Assembly: GCA_949130495.1 (NCBI GenBank)
Contig: OX422222.1
Coordinates: 106,071,709-106,135,708, forward strand
Length of the DNA stretch: 64,000 bases
From: Sambucus nigra
Taxonomy: Eukaryota; Streptophyta; Magnoliopsida; Dipsacales; Adoxaceae
Direction: 5' to 3'
Made by a program: the position numbers and the translations under genes. The notes below the pieces were generated by a model. The model saw only the letters and a list, made by a program, of their open reading frames with translations. It searched no databases and was not told the origin of the DNA. This document shows, one piece after another, positions 24,010 through 35,933 of this stretch (positions are counted from its first letter, which is position 1; every line of letters begins with the position of its first letter).

Positions 24010-24877
24010 AGCTGCTCTACATGAATTGCATGTAGAACCGCATTTTTGGTTTTTTCTTTTTTTTTTTTAATATTTTTTTGTTTTTAACAGTTTTTTATGT
24101 ATAAAAATAAACATTTTTTATATATATAAAAAAAGCAGTTTTCCTATTAATATTAATTTTTTTTTTATTAAAATTAAACAACTGATGTGGTCCGCTTCAG
24201 CGGCACTAATTAATCGCGATATTTTATTGAAAAAAAATTGCGATTAATTAGTGCCGTTGGCGCGGACTCATATTCAACAAATGATTTTGGTCCGGGAATG
24301 TGAGTCCGCGCCAGCGGCACTAATTAATCGGGATATTTTTTTAAAATATCTCGATTAATTTGTGCCGCTAGCGCGGACCCACATTCAACAAATGATTTTT
24401 CTCCGGGAATGTGAGTCCGCGCCAGCGGCAGTAATTAATCGCGATTTTTTATTGAAAAAAATATCGCGATTAATTTGTGCCGCTGGCGCGGACCCACATT
24501 CAACAAATGATTTCGGTCCGTAAATGTGGGTCCGCGCCAGCGACATTAGGCGATTAATCAGTGCCGCTGGCGCGGACTCACATTCCCGGACCCAAATTAT
24601 TTGTTGAAAGTCGCTCCGCGCCAGCGGCACTGATTAATCGCGATATATTTTATTGAAAAAATATCGCGATTAATCAGTGTCGCTGGCGCGGAGCCCTTTC
24701 AACAAATAATTTGGGTCCGCGCCAGCGGCACTGATTAATGGCGATATATTTTATAGAAAAAAAAAATGTTTTTTATATTAATTGAAAAAACTGTTTTTTT
24801 TTTTAAATATAAAAAAACAATTTTTTTTTAATTTAAAAAACTGTTTTTATATTAAAAGTTATAAACAAAACAGTAAG

Positions 24878-24910
<33 letters not shown>

Positions 24911-24930
24911 TGCGATTTGTAGGCGGTACC
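24010..24930. mobile_element. Foldback-type element with alternating GC-rich palindromes
   Basis: The middle (24188-24731) holds eleven copies of GTCCGCGCCAGCGGCAC in strictly alternating orientation, each pair joined by TAATTAATCGCGAT and A/T-rich loops, so each pair forms a hairpin of about 75-80 bp. Outside are long T-rich (left) and A-rich (right) arms, and outermost a weak inverted match: ACCGCATTTTT on the left and AATGCGATTTGTAGGC on the right. No ORF is credible; the 81-codon ORF in this array is only the palindrome translated. No clear TSD was identified, so class is unknown. Confidence 0.6.
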
Positions 24931-25090
24931 CAGGCAGGACGTTTAGAATTTCTCATTAAAAATTGATCCGGTAACCTTACTAAAATTTGCGTTTTAATAA
25001 TGATAAAATCCAATTTTCTTACAAAGTGTGACTTCCAAATGCTCAATCTTCATGTGATAAAGAATTCGGTTTTATGTCGTTTGAGAAGAG

Positions 25091-25108
25091 GTCCCAGTGG
25101 CGACGCCA
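25091..25108 (-). other. Possible Tat/Ogre-type primer-binding site
   Basis: On the minus strand this reads TGGCGTCGCCACTGGGAC, similar to the primer site next to the 5' LTR of Tat/Ogre-type gypsy elements. Three bases to its right the plus strand reads TGTATAATA, which would be the end of a minus-strand LTR finishing TATTATACA. I could not find the other LTR boundary or a polypurine tract. Confidence 0.4.
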
Positions 25109-25111
25109 ATT

Positions 25112-26073
25112 TGTATAATATTTTTTCATTGTTGAATTAAAAGATCTAATTTAATATAGGTTGCAAAGTTCTAACTTCTCAAGAAAACATGTTTAACATG
25201 CATTCACATCGCATGTGACGTCATTTTAGATGAAAGCTCGAATAAATTATCGGGATTTCTTTATCAGTTGATCTAATTTATTAATTATGTAGTCAAATAT
25301 GAGCTATGATTTTTTTTTTGGCGTCGATAGGATTCTCTATACATAAAAGTGCTTGTACTCCCGAGACAAAATAGAAAGTCAATTTGTTTACTGCAGAAGC
25401 GATATCTTATTTACTTTTGAACTCAATTAATTTTTAACCCTATCAAAAATGTTAACAGTGACATAACGAACCAATAATATTTTTAGAGAAGTAGGATAAA
25501 GATCATGTTTTTTTTTATATTTAAATTTTTAGGATAATATTTTTTAAATTTATAAATGTAATTCCTGTGGTACAATAGCATTTATTTGCATGGTTCCTTT
25601 AGAGTTAAGAGTTCATTTTTTTCATCCGCGCCAGAGGCACCATTCTTCATGATGTTTTTAGTACAAGGATTGAATTTATAAAATTATGTGAAGTGTCCTA
25701 TTTATATATACTTTGAGAATTATGAGGATCTTTCCCCAAAACTTTCTAATATTTTTAGGGATGAAATAACAGTTGCACAACTAAGATACCAGTGTCACGT
25801 CAACAACGACGATGATATGTCAATTTATTTTTAGGCCACTTTTTTAGCGAGCGAGGTCAAAAATCAAAATGATGGGGCACTGTCCCGTTAACACGGGAGA
25901 TTAGTTAACATTGCCACTTCTTGATTGCTAGTGACTTTATCGCGACTCACAAAAAATACTAACATAAAATTTACACATCATGAACGGTGTTGACATGATA
26001 GTCGTAAATGACATGTCATTACCAAGTGTGCTTTTATCATTTTTCAGAAAATAAAGTTACTATTTAAGTTAAT
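25112..26073. other. No gene seen; possible LTR remnant at the start
   Basis: AT-rich DNA. The first few hundred bases may be LTR of the element whose primer site is at 25091-25108. A diverged single copy of the GC-rich motif (TCCGCGCCAGAGGCAC) is at about 25625-25640. Confidence 0.4.
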
Positions 26074-26081
26074 GTCATTAC

Positions 26082-27232
26082 TCGGGGTGTCAATTATATC
26101 CGAACATTCAAATTTTTCGATTTTCGATCCGAATTTTTTCAATTTTGACACCATTTTAATTTTTTCGATCCGAGTTTTTTCGATTTCCGACTTTTCCGAT
26201 ATAAATTGGAATGGAGTTGAAAATCAAATATAAAATTCCAAATTTCCGATTTTTCGTTCCGAAAATTCCGATATCACGCCGATCCGATTTATCCAAAATA
26301 TTTTCCGAAATAATAATATTTTTATTCATTTTAATAATATTTACTCACCACATTTCCTAATAATCTCACCCTTCATTTAACACAATTCCACCCATTCATT
26401 TAAAATAATCTCAATCCTTAATTATTACCTATATATAGGTTATTTTGCCCCATTCTTTTCTCATTTATAAACTAATTAGAAAGATTACACATCTCTCATT
26501 CTTGAATCCTTTCATTTCTAATTTCTCTCACTCAATCAGGTATGGTATCATTCCTCTCCGATCTATTAAACACAGTTTTGTAGCGTTATTTGTTAAACAT
26601 GTCTGAGCGTTCAATTGTCTTAACTTGCCATCAATGATTTCATCCATCTTTTCTCACTGAAACACAGTATAGTCATCGTATATTGCATGCATCTTATTGT
26701 ATCTGTATAACTCTGTAAATAATTACAATTTATTATTGGGATGTTCATGGAATCATAAGGAAAATAACTTAAATGTTTTCCTTGTATGCTTACCAACATT
26801 GATGTTATTCTTTGCTTATTTTTTCTCATAATAATGTGAACTGCTCACTTCGTCTTACCAGGTTCAACTTTTAAGCTTAGCACCAATACTCAATATTACT
26901 TGGAATTGACATTTGTCTGGAAATAAAGACTACCCCCACCCACCCACCCACCCCAAAAAATGGAATAAAAAAGATAAAATTGATAATTTTGTATTTCCGA
27001 TATTATCCAAAAAAGATAAAACATATATTTTCGATTTTTTCTAATTTTTTCCGAATAAAAAATATCAAAAAATTCCAAAAATTCCGAGTATTCCGAAGTC
27101 GCCGACATGAAAAAGAAATTGATTTTTCGAAATTTATTTTTCCGATTTTGGAAAGGATTTTAAAATTCTGAAAACTTGAGAAAATTTTCCAAACACCCTA
27201 TTCTGATCCGATCCAGCCGAAACACACCTCTA
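26082..27232. mobile_element. Non-autonomous hAT element
   Basis: Bounded by an exact 8-bp duplication GTCATTAC (26074-26081 and 27233-27240). Ends read TCGGGGTGTC and, reversed, TAGAGGTGTG, matching the short imperfect hAT TIR with a GGTGT core. Inside both ends are repeats of TTTTCGATCCGA/TTCCGAT type; the middle looks like a 5' leader and promoter with no transposase left. A C-rich CCCACCCACCC patch is at about 26933-26953. Confidence 0.82.
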
Positions 27233-27240
27233 GTCATTAC

Positions 27241-29517
27241 GGAAGTCTTTAAGGACTACGAATTTTAATTAAATCCAATAACTTGGATAATCCGGATGAA
27301 AGCCTATAAGAAACTTGTGTAAATTCTAGATCCTAAATATTTAGCTAATTATCTTTGTAAAATAATAATTAATTTTCTTTGAAAGATAATATAATCATAC
27401 TAAATGCGAACCAATGACTGTGTTAGGAATCGAAGAAGACGGAGTGAGGAATGTTTCGATCCAATATCCATTTATGGTTGACTTTAGGTTGAAATTGGTT
27501 GGAAGATGTAGTCATGACAACCACAATAAAGTTCATAGCTGCAGATCATACACGCATACACTTGCTATCGCATTAAATACTCTAGACTCACCTTAGCAAC
27601 CCTACTAAAATTATTTACTACCCCTTTAATGTCTCAAGTGTAAAGTCAACCTCTACCCACATCTCTATTATTAGAGTATTATTTTACCGCTTATTTTGGT
27701 GAAGAACAACACACCGGGTGATACTATCAAATTAATATTGGTATCATTTTATTTGTTTCTATTATAGTGTGATTTGATTGTTTTATAGTGTGAATTTTAT
27801 CAAAGTATAAATTATATAAAATGTATTTGGTACTATCTTAATATTATCACCTGATAAGAGTATGATTACTCTTCGATGAAACTCTACTTAATTTTATAAA
27901 TATGTGGAGTACACATAATTACCACAGTTTGATAACTAATACATTTTAGGACATTCTGTTTCTTGTGTGTTATATTATAATTAAAGGTATCGTTTTTAGG
28001 AGAAAGTACTCTGGGTTCCTTATAAATACATTTTAAACATTAAAAGAATTTTGATAAATTTTAAATATTTACGTCCACTAAATATCTTCTTGTAAAACTC
28101 CACACTAGTAGCATAACAAGTGGACATAATAATAAATTGTTCTTAAATATTTAAAAATTATTATTAAATGATCTAATTGTAAATTGTCCTTATTTTAATT
28201 GCAAAATATAATAGTAAATTTCAAATGGGCCGGAGAAGATCAACATCATATGATGTAGCTGATGGTGGTGATTTGTTGCGCTAATGAAGCTCGGAAGATA
28301 ACATTTTAAATAAAAAAAATTGTTTGTTAAACTTTGTGAATATTAAATTTGGGCTCATAATTTTTTACAAAATAAGTAAAGTAATATGCGACAACAAAAC
28401 GTTTTTCCCAATCGCTAATTCGAAAATATATCAATAAAACCTTACATTTTGGTACATTAAGAATCTAAGGAATACAATTACAATCCACGTCGATATTTCA
28501 CAACTCGCACTAAAACTAAGGCGCTTCAAAATTTGAGCACCTTTACAACTCGAACTAATAATTTGTTTTAATTAAGCCAGTCAACGCTTTACCAAGGAAC
28601 TATCTATGTTCAAAGCTTAAAAAATCAAAAGGAACAAGAAAATAACATAGTGGCTACAAGCAACAAAACATAACACATCATCTCAATAGCTCTCAAGCCA
28701 AAAAATACCAGACAAGGGAGAAACAGGAATGCCACTCAAATGATACAAGTAACATAGACACAAAATTAAAGTCCCCGGACCTACCCTCTGATGTATACAA
28801 CTAAGATAGAATCATTTATATACGATTTTGGGAAGGTCCCTCTCCTAAGGGGAACATATATATTAAAGCCATACGGATCTTCCCCACTAGGTATTACACT
28901 CAATTGTTAAATACCGACCCTTATATTCACTTTATTGAAAAGACCACAATACTCTCTTGAATTTCACATGAGTTAGAATATACTACATGCATAAAAAATC
29001 TTATAATTAGAAAAATTTAATTATACCATTAGACTTATAAAATTAAATTCCAATAAAAACAAATGTATTTGAAAAAGAACTAAAATTTTGTATTTTCAAT
29101 AAAGAAATGTTTTTTCAATAAAAAACTGTTTTTAATAAAAAATCTCTTTTAAATTATTTTTTTTACTTTTCCTAACTGTTTTAAAAAAACATTTCAGTTG
29201 TTTGAAAAAATTTGTTATCTATTTTTTTTAATTAGAAAACTGTTTGTAAAACATAAAAAGTTGTTTTATATAAAATAAAAACTATTTTAGGAAATAAACC
29301 ATTTCAACTATTAAAAAATATTTTAAAAAATTACACAATGCGATTATAAATTTTTTATTTTTTAAGTAACACAATCATGACACAAATAAAACGCGACGTG
29401 GTATGGAGTCGTATTTGTTTTACAAAATTAATTATAATATCTTTGATAGATTAGCGTGCATATAAGAAAATTTACACATAGGTCCTTGTTTGGTTTCAGA
29501 AAATTACTCTAATATCT
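27241..29517. other. No gene seen
   Basis: AT-rich DNA with no recognisable coding sequence. 29080-29340 is low-complexity A/T-rich sequence with repeated AAACTGTTTT-like words. Confidence 0.5.
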
Positions 29518-29525
29518 CTCTTAAC

Positions 29526-30713
29526 TAGAGGTGTTCGCAGTATGATAAAAACTAGTACCGCACCGTTTTGTACTGCAAATTAGTGTTAATGGTTTACATT
29601 TTTATTTATCGAAACTGCCGAAACCGAAATTACCGAATATTTTGTGATTGGTATTGGTTTTAACATTTAAAAAACCGATTTACCGACTGTACCCTACCGG
29701 AATAAAATACCAAAATCAATGTACCAAAAATACCAAATTACCAAAATAAAATACCGAAATTAAAATGGCAAAATTACCTAAATTGTTCCTAATTGTTCTA
29801 AGCTAGTTTGAAATTGTACTAAACTATTCTAATTAGTTTCAGAGTGTTTTTCCTAATTTGAAACTGTTGTAAAAAAATAATTTACTACTACTATGAGATG
29901 GAGGAAATGTAGTTGAATTTAGTTAAGTTTGTATCCAGCAAGTTTAAACTCCCCCAGTGATGATGATTTCTCAAGGATTACTTTGTAGAGGGTTATATAG
30001 CTAGTAGTGGGTGAAGAATAGTATGATGTCAAACACTGGTAGTTTCATTTGATTCCCATTTGCATGTAAAGTGGTTGAGCTCGGCTCTATATAATATTTT
30101 GCAATTGTCTTTTAAAAATATCATAATTTGAAATGGCAACAAAAATGAAACAAAACCAAAGAACGTGAAGCATTGATGTTGTGGTTCTGTATGGCAAATA
30201 TATATTCGTGGAATGTAAGGTATGCATATTCGTAAATGAAGAAGTGAGGAGTGCAAGAAACAAAGAACGTGAAGAATTTACATTTTGATTTGTTATTAAT
30301 ATGAAGACCCGGATTGATATTTATTTGAGTTATTTGGACAATAGTGTGGGTTGAATTACAACATGTGATGTTTATTTTGGAGTTTAATATTTATATATAG
30401 TTATGGAGACGACACAATTATAATTATGGATACGACAAAATTATGCATATAAAAAAGGTTTAAATAAGATAAAAATATTTCCATTATATATTGAGTAGTA
30501 CCAAATTTACCGTAAAGAGACATCTACCATATTTTTCAAAAAACCGATTTTATCATACAAAATAAATTTTATTGATGTACCATACGTTTTGATTTTGGTT
30601 TATGGGTTGGTGTACTGAATGGTAAAACTGGTAATTTTGGTTTGATGATTTCGAAGTTTGCATGGTATTGATATGCTCCATTTATCAACTAAATCGATCG
30701 AAAATCAACCCTA
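29526..30713. mobile_element. Non-autonomous hAT element, same family as the host of the nest
   Basis: Left end TAGAGGTGTTCG, right end AAAATCAACCCTA (reverse TAGGGTTGATTTT). Flanks CTCTTAAC (29518-29525) and CTCCTAAC (30714-30721) match at 7 of 8. The terminal 200-300 bp on each side are rich in TACCGAAA/ACCAAAAT words and closely resemble the two ends of the larger hAT element at 32531 and 50154, including GATATTTATTTGAGTTATTT at about 30316. It appears to be an internally deleted relative without transposase. Confidence 0.75.
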
Positions 30714-30721
30714 CTCCTAAC

Positions 30722-32521
30722 TCTAGTTGTAGGACTTTGGGCTATGGATGCTTGTAAAATTAAAAGAAACATAGACAAAGACCAATTAATTTTACTATTT
30801 TACTCGATAAATTGAATAAAACATCACATATCTTTAATTTAACATTCTACAACTCTAGATGTTATTACACAATCAAGCTCTGGAGACAAGAACTTTGCTC
30901 ATTTAACTTGTTCGGGCATCAAGACCCTTGCCTCCCATAAATGAGCCTAAAAAACCCTTGTTGTTTTTGTAGGTGGTAAAATTATACTTAAATTATTTCC
31001 AAGCAAAGATAGCCGAGAAGTAGATAAAACTCATGTAATTACACAACATAAAATATATCTGGTTTGACGATATACCTAACTTTTCAGGGTATTTTTTGCA
31101 ATAACATGAATTATATATCCATTTTCCCAGGGGTGAAAGTTACATCTATAGGGAATAGAAAGAAATTGAGCTGTGTAGGACTCCAGGGTTCCTAGATGTA
31201 GTTGTGATATGATTAAATAAATCTAAGTTTGAGATTCGTTCTGATCGAATTCTCTTTCATTCCTATCCTTAAGTTTTGATCATTTTTATTTGAGTTGTCG
31301 AACATGTGTCAACTATTCCGATCTATTAGGACAACTCGAATAAATCCCCTACAATTGGCCCCAAAGCTTTACAGCCAGGAAAGGGTGGAGAGGTTTGATC
31401 GCTGGTGAATTATTATCCTGGTCAACAATGATGTTTCATCTCGAGGTTAGAAGGAGATCTAATGAGCAACAATACTTGTAATTTTTTAAATTAAAATTTA
31501 TTTTGTTCTGCCCATTAAATTTGGAGGGCATGCTTATAATTTTTCCCAATTTTTCTAGCGTACACTGGCAATATGCACATTGAGGAAACTAAAAGGTAAT
31601 GTGCACCTATCAGTCACTGCTTAGGGCTCTATTTCAAATGATAAATGCATTAGAACTTGGAACAAACATTTCAAAAGACTTCTCCTACCAACATTTTACA
31701 TCTCTACCTTCACTATTGAAGAAAATAGAGCTCTCAGAATTTTTCTTTACCTATAATTATTCTTCCCTTCTCATTTTTTATTTTCTCTACAAAAGGATCA
31801 TATGTTCTACTTAATTTCTTCATATTTTTTTCTCTGTTTTCCTTCTTGGTTTGAAAAAATGGTGTTTGTGGTGAATGATATGAGACTTTATGAAAAGTTT
31901 TTTTTATCCCCGTAATGTGATAAGGAGACGAAATGTTGTTATAATGTAGAAGTAGGTCACTGCATACATTCCCAATCTATTGCGAAGGGTGGGATTACCC
32001 CCCCCCCCCCCCCCCCCCCAAAAAAAAATAAATAAATAAATAAAATTGGAGCTTTGTGAGATTTTAGGGTACTAGCTGCTTAATGTACCCTAAGCATATG
32101 AAGGATTGTGAATGGGGCACATAGAATCAATGAATTATATAGGACCCAAATCGAAATCCTTGAGACTAGGTATTGTTACTCATGGGTCAAAACCAACGAG
32201 AAGACCTTCTACTTGAAGGCAGGAAATTATGACATATTTGTGCTATAACGAGACTCACACCACAAGGTACAACACTTATTATTGTTTGAGGGGTGATTTG
32301 GAAGATTTTTTGGAGACTCAAAAAGCATTTTTCACATTTATTTGACAACCAACGCGTCATTATCCTCCCAGTGTGGCTTGATGGAAATAGATCGACAAGG
32401 TTTATGGTATAGTCTTTGACCCCATCAAACATCATAGAAAAACTAACATATGTCAAAGCCAATAGGTTTTGAGAGTAAGATGACAATTTAGGTGGTGCAC
32501 CGGACACGCAATAGTTATAGC
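30722..32521. other. No gene seen
   Basis: AT-rich DNA. Contains a C homopolymer of about 19 bases followed by A-rich AATAAATAAAT repeats (about 31999-32043). A 106-codon minus-strand ORF at 32187-32507 has no recognisable domain and no supporting context. Confidence 0.45.
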
Positions 32522-33277
32522 GTTATTAACTAGGGGTGTCCGCGGTACGATAAAAACTCGTACCATACTATTTTACCGAAAATTAAAGTTAATGGTTTAC
32601 ATTTTTTTCTTATTGAAATTGAAACTACTGAAAACAAAATGACTAAAACTAAAATTACCGAATTATTTTTTGGTTGGTTTTAGTTTTAACATTTTATAAA
32701 CCGATTTACCAACTGTACCGTACTGAAATTAAATATCGAAAATACCAAAATAATATTATCAAACTTACCAAATTGAAAAAAACAAATTATATTAAACAAG
32801 AATACCCAATGGCTAAAGCCAAACACAACCACACCTATTTTATAGATTCTTTGTTTTTCTTTAAGTGGTCAACATTTTAATAACCCTTGGATCAATACAA
32901 GATCTTACAACCATCTGATCATGCACAACAAAACTTAAAACAAGAATAGGGTTAATGATTCATATTCAATACCACAACTTGCGACTCTCTCGCATCTCAT
33001 AAAACACCCCATTTCCTCTCTCCTCCCTCACATAACCCCTCAACTCGGTTCTTTCTATCAACCCATTATCCCGGATTCATCCATGAGTTTCTTTGTACGA
33101 GTGGGTATCAAATATATAAGGGTGGGTGCATCTCTTCATATATTTTATTGTATTCTTCTTATGTATCAATCTTCTTATTAATTTACTACTGTTGGAATCT
33201 ATAATTTGAAAATCTATAACTATAATATAGTAAAATAATAATATAATATAATGATATCACTATACCAAATCTGTCGA

Positions 33278-33562
33278 ATTGTCACGGTCATTGACCATGA
33301 CAAGTTGGACTTGTCAAGGTCAATGACCGTGATAATTCTGGGGGTGACAAAGAAAATTATCACGGACGTGTCACGGTCAATGACCGCGATAAGTTGTTAA
33401 ATATTATCACGGTCATAGACCGTGGCAAGTTTTGTCATGGTTTATGACCGTGACAAACCCGTGACAATATTTAACAACGTGTCATGGTCATTGACCGTGA
33501 CACATTCGTGATAATTTTCTTTGTCACGGACTTGTCACGGTCAATGACCGTGACAATTCTGG
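33278..33562. repeat. Left subterminal region of the CACTA: palindromes inside a large inverted repeat
   Basis: About seven copies of the 19-bp palindrome TCACGGTCATTGACCGTGA or variants (several with CAATG in the middle or one to three changes). In addition, the two halves of the region are reverse complements of each other over roughly 110-140 bp, with a central TTTTGTC turn near 33430, so the whole 285 bp can fold into one hairpin. Shared words on both arms include AAAGAAAATTATCACG and GTTGTTAAATATT. Confidence 0.85.
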
Positions 33563-33869
33563 GCAGAATTAAAAAAAAATATGCTAGGCAGTATGACCAC
33601 TGCCATTGTCCAGCAGTATATTTGTACCTGTTATAGCAACATTATACCTACTCAAACGTTATACGTCCAAATAAAATAGAGATAATGAAAGTATACATTC
33701 AAAACAATATGCATAACGATATAATCCAAATATAATTCAAATGTAACAACTTAAAAACAATTCAATTCAAATAATGTCACTACATGTCTGGAGTAAGGTT
33801 AGCTCTGAGGAGGTGAGTAGGCCACACGATATACGAATTGACACACCCACCAACATACATCGTGCCACA

Positions 33870-35498
33870 TTATTCGCGTAACCATAAGGGGGAGTTCTCC
33901 TTCCCGGGTATCACATGTGTGACGAGCACCTTGAACTCGATGTATTGAAGCAAACGTCCACAAACTGGCATACCCTGGACGGTATTCGGGTCCCTCAACC
34001 CCCTCCCTATCCTTTGGCCATCAAATATGTCCAGTAAAAACGCGCTCGTCCAACCAAATGTCGATATCGGTCGGTTGAAGGGAGCCAAATAGGGGATTGG
34101 ATCATCAAAGTCCGCACGTATCGGTGATGAAGCAACGAGGTCCACATCCTCGTCATCCTGTACCTCATCCTCCTACACCTCCTCCTCCACCATCTTCTCC
34201 TACCCTTTCCCCTTACGGTTTTCGCCCAATGAACGCTTTATGAATGAGAACATATCTTGGACCATCGCCTCTAAACAAGATAGCTTCACGTCATGCGAGT
34301 CCACCGTTCGAGCCCACCCGATGTCGCTCGTCTCTAATTTGATGATCCTATATTTGGCCACCTGCGAGCTCACCCCCCTTGTCCTCCCCTTGCGATCAGC
34401 GCCAAGCACTTGGCCGAGTGCGTCTGTGGACAAATATGCCTTGTCGACATCAGACTGCGACTCATGTACTTCCTTAAGCTTTGCCTGAAATGACAAAAAA
34501 GCACATGATTAGTAAAATAAGTAAATAAAAAAATTATAACGCAATTAACGAAAAGTAAACTGTCGAATTACTTACAATCGTGGTCGCGACGCTCGGTAAC
34601 ACCTCCTTATCCTTTCCGTTCTTCGTCCGAATAGCCATATAAGTATCGAGCCTATGTGGCCTACCCCCAGGGCCACTCCCTGTCCCCTGAAATAAAATAA
34701 AGTAAAATTAGTATCAGCCCCGCAAAGTAAAATAATGCAGAATAATATATTTCTGTAGTTATAGAAAAATAAAATCTTACCATCATCCTATGCTCCACCT
34801 TGGCGTAAGACGTCTGGCCAGAGTAGTGCACGTCCGTCTTTTTTTTTTCGATTTTCCCTCCCTGATTGGTGAGATGCCAATTGTTGCTCCCCGATATCAT
34901 TGTCAATGAACTTTTTTCATTGTGCCAATGAGATCGGCTCCTTCGGTGGGACGGATTCACGCATTCGGATAACGAACTCTCGGGTCTTTCCAAAGTATTA
35001 GGTCCGCATATTTTTCTTCCACGTCTTGTGTTGCTCCCTCAACTGCTCCAAAACGGAATCGCGTAGCTTTGGATCCAGGCTGAATTGTTCCTGTCCAACA
35101 AATATAATGTTATTTGCGAATAAATATAAATATAAAATGAAATCGAAATCGAAATTGAAATTGAAATTGAAATTGAAATCGAAATTGAAATCGAAATCGA
35201 AATTGAAATATTCATATAAATATAAATATAAATTCATTACCTATAGTGCCACCCAAATAGCTAACTTGAGCTCATTTGGCACCTCCCTACAACTAGTGTA
35301 CCCTGGGCCGATGATAATCATTACCATCTCGAGGGATCTTGCTAATAGCCCCGTCTTGTTCTCGATGGCCATCCCCAATTTGCCATATTTGGGGAGCCTA
35401 GGGGCTGAGGAGCCCTCCTTGCCTCTGCTACCACCGAGCCCAGACGACATCATCACAATCAGCATCATCACCCTCCCCTTAATACCTGAAAGAAACAT
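33870..35498 (-). pseudogene. TNPA-like (En/Spm family) transposase gene with introns, broken
   Basis: The second CACTA gene, expected to bind the subterminal repeats. Readable exon segments: GPGYTSCREVPNELKLAIWV (right), then FSLDPKLRDSVLEQLREQHK, then a basic segment HRRSRSHWHNEK...GSNNWHL, then RPHRLDTYMAIRTKNGKDKE, then the C-terminal AKYRIIKLETSDIGWARTVD. The pattern fits the plant En/Spm transposase family (a HTxGSKSFA-like box is here GSNNWHLTNQ). Three introns have consensus ends on the minus strand: 35091-35240, 34688-34780 and 34485-34575 (GTAAT/GTAAG ... CAG). A TAA at 34998-35000 and a frame change just after it inside the same exon, plus a stop near 34200, show decay. No start codon could be assigned with confidence. 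Confidence 0.75.
35106..35236. repeat. GAAATT/GAAATC hexamer minisatellite
   Basis: About a dozen hexamers GAAATT or GAAATC in tandem (about 35138-35207), flanked on both sides by AAATATAAATATAAAT repeats. It lies wholly inside the 150-bp intron 35091-35240 of the TNPA-like gene. Confidence 0.85.
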
Positions 35499-35933
35499 TT
35501 GCTGTAAAAAAATGTTGTTATTAGTACAAATTAAAATGAATTAGAAGAAGACATGCAAATATGTACAATTACTACAAATCCAAATGAATTGTTACTGTTT
35601 AATACCTCAATTCTGAATTCCAAAACAATAGCATCTAGTTCATAATATGTACAATTACTAAAAATCCGAAACATCCCCACCCCCACCCCTATTGCCCACA
35701 CACTCGCACACTACACAAGAGTGAAAATGATAAAGTGCAAATCAATTAAAAGCATTAAAAATGGATTGATAAAGTACAAATTGGAATATTTATTACAAAT
35801 TAAAAAATTATTTCAAATTCAGGTCATCATAAAAAATGGATTGATATTCAATAGGAGCAGCCAAGTCATCCACACTACTATTTTAACACTTTGGCGCGTG
35901 TAGGACAATTGACCACGACTCGTTGTTGATATA

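Noticed and set aside
24385..24630. 81-codon minus-strand ORF
   Set aside because: Product of the palindromic array; the same peptide repeats with each unit.
24188..24731. CRISPR-like regular repeats
   Set aside because: Repeats alternate in orientation and spacers are themselves inverted copies; plant nuclear context; no cas genes.
32187..32507. 106-codon minus-strand ORF as a possible host gene
   Set aside because: No recognisable domain, no exon context, AT-rich surroundings full of transposons.
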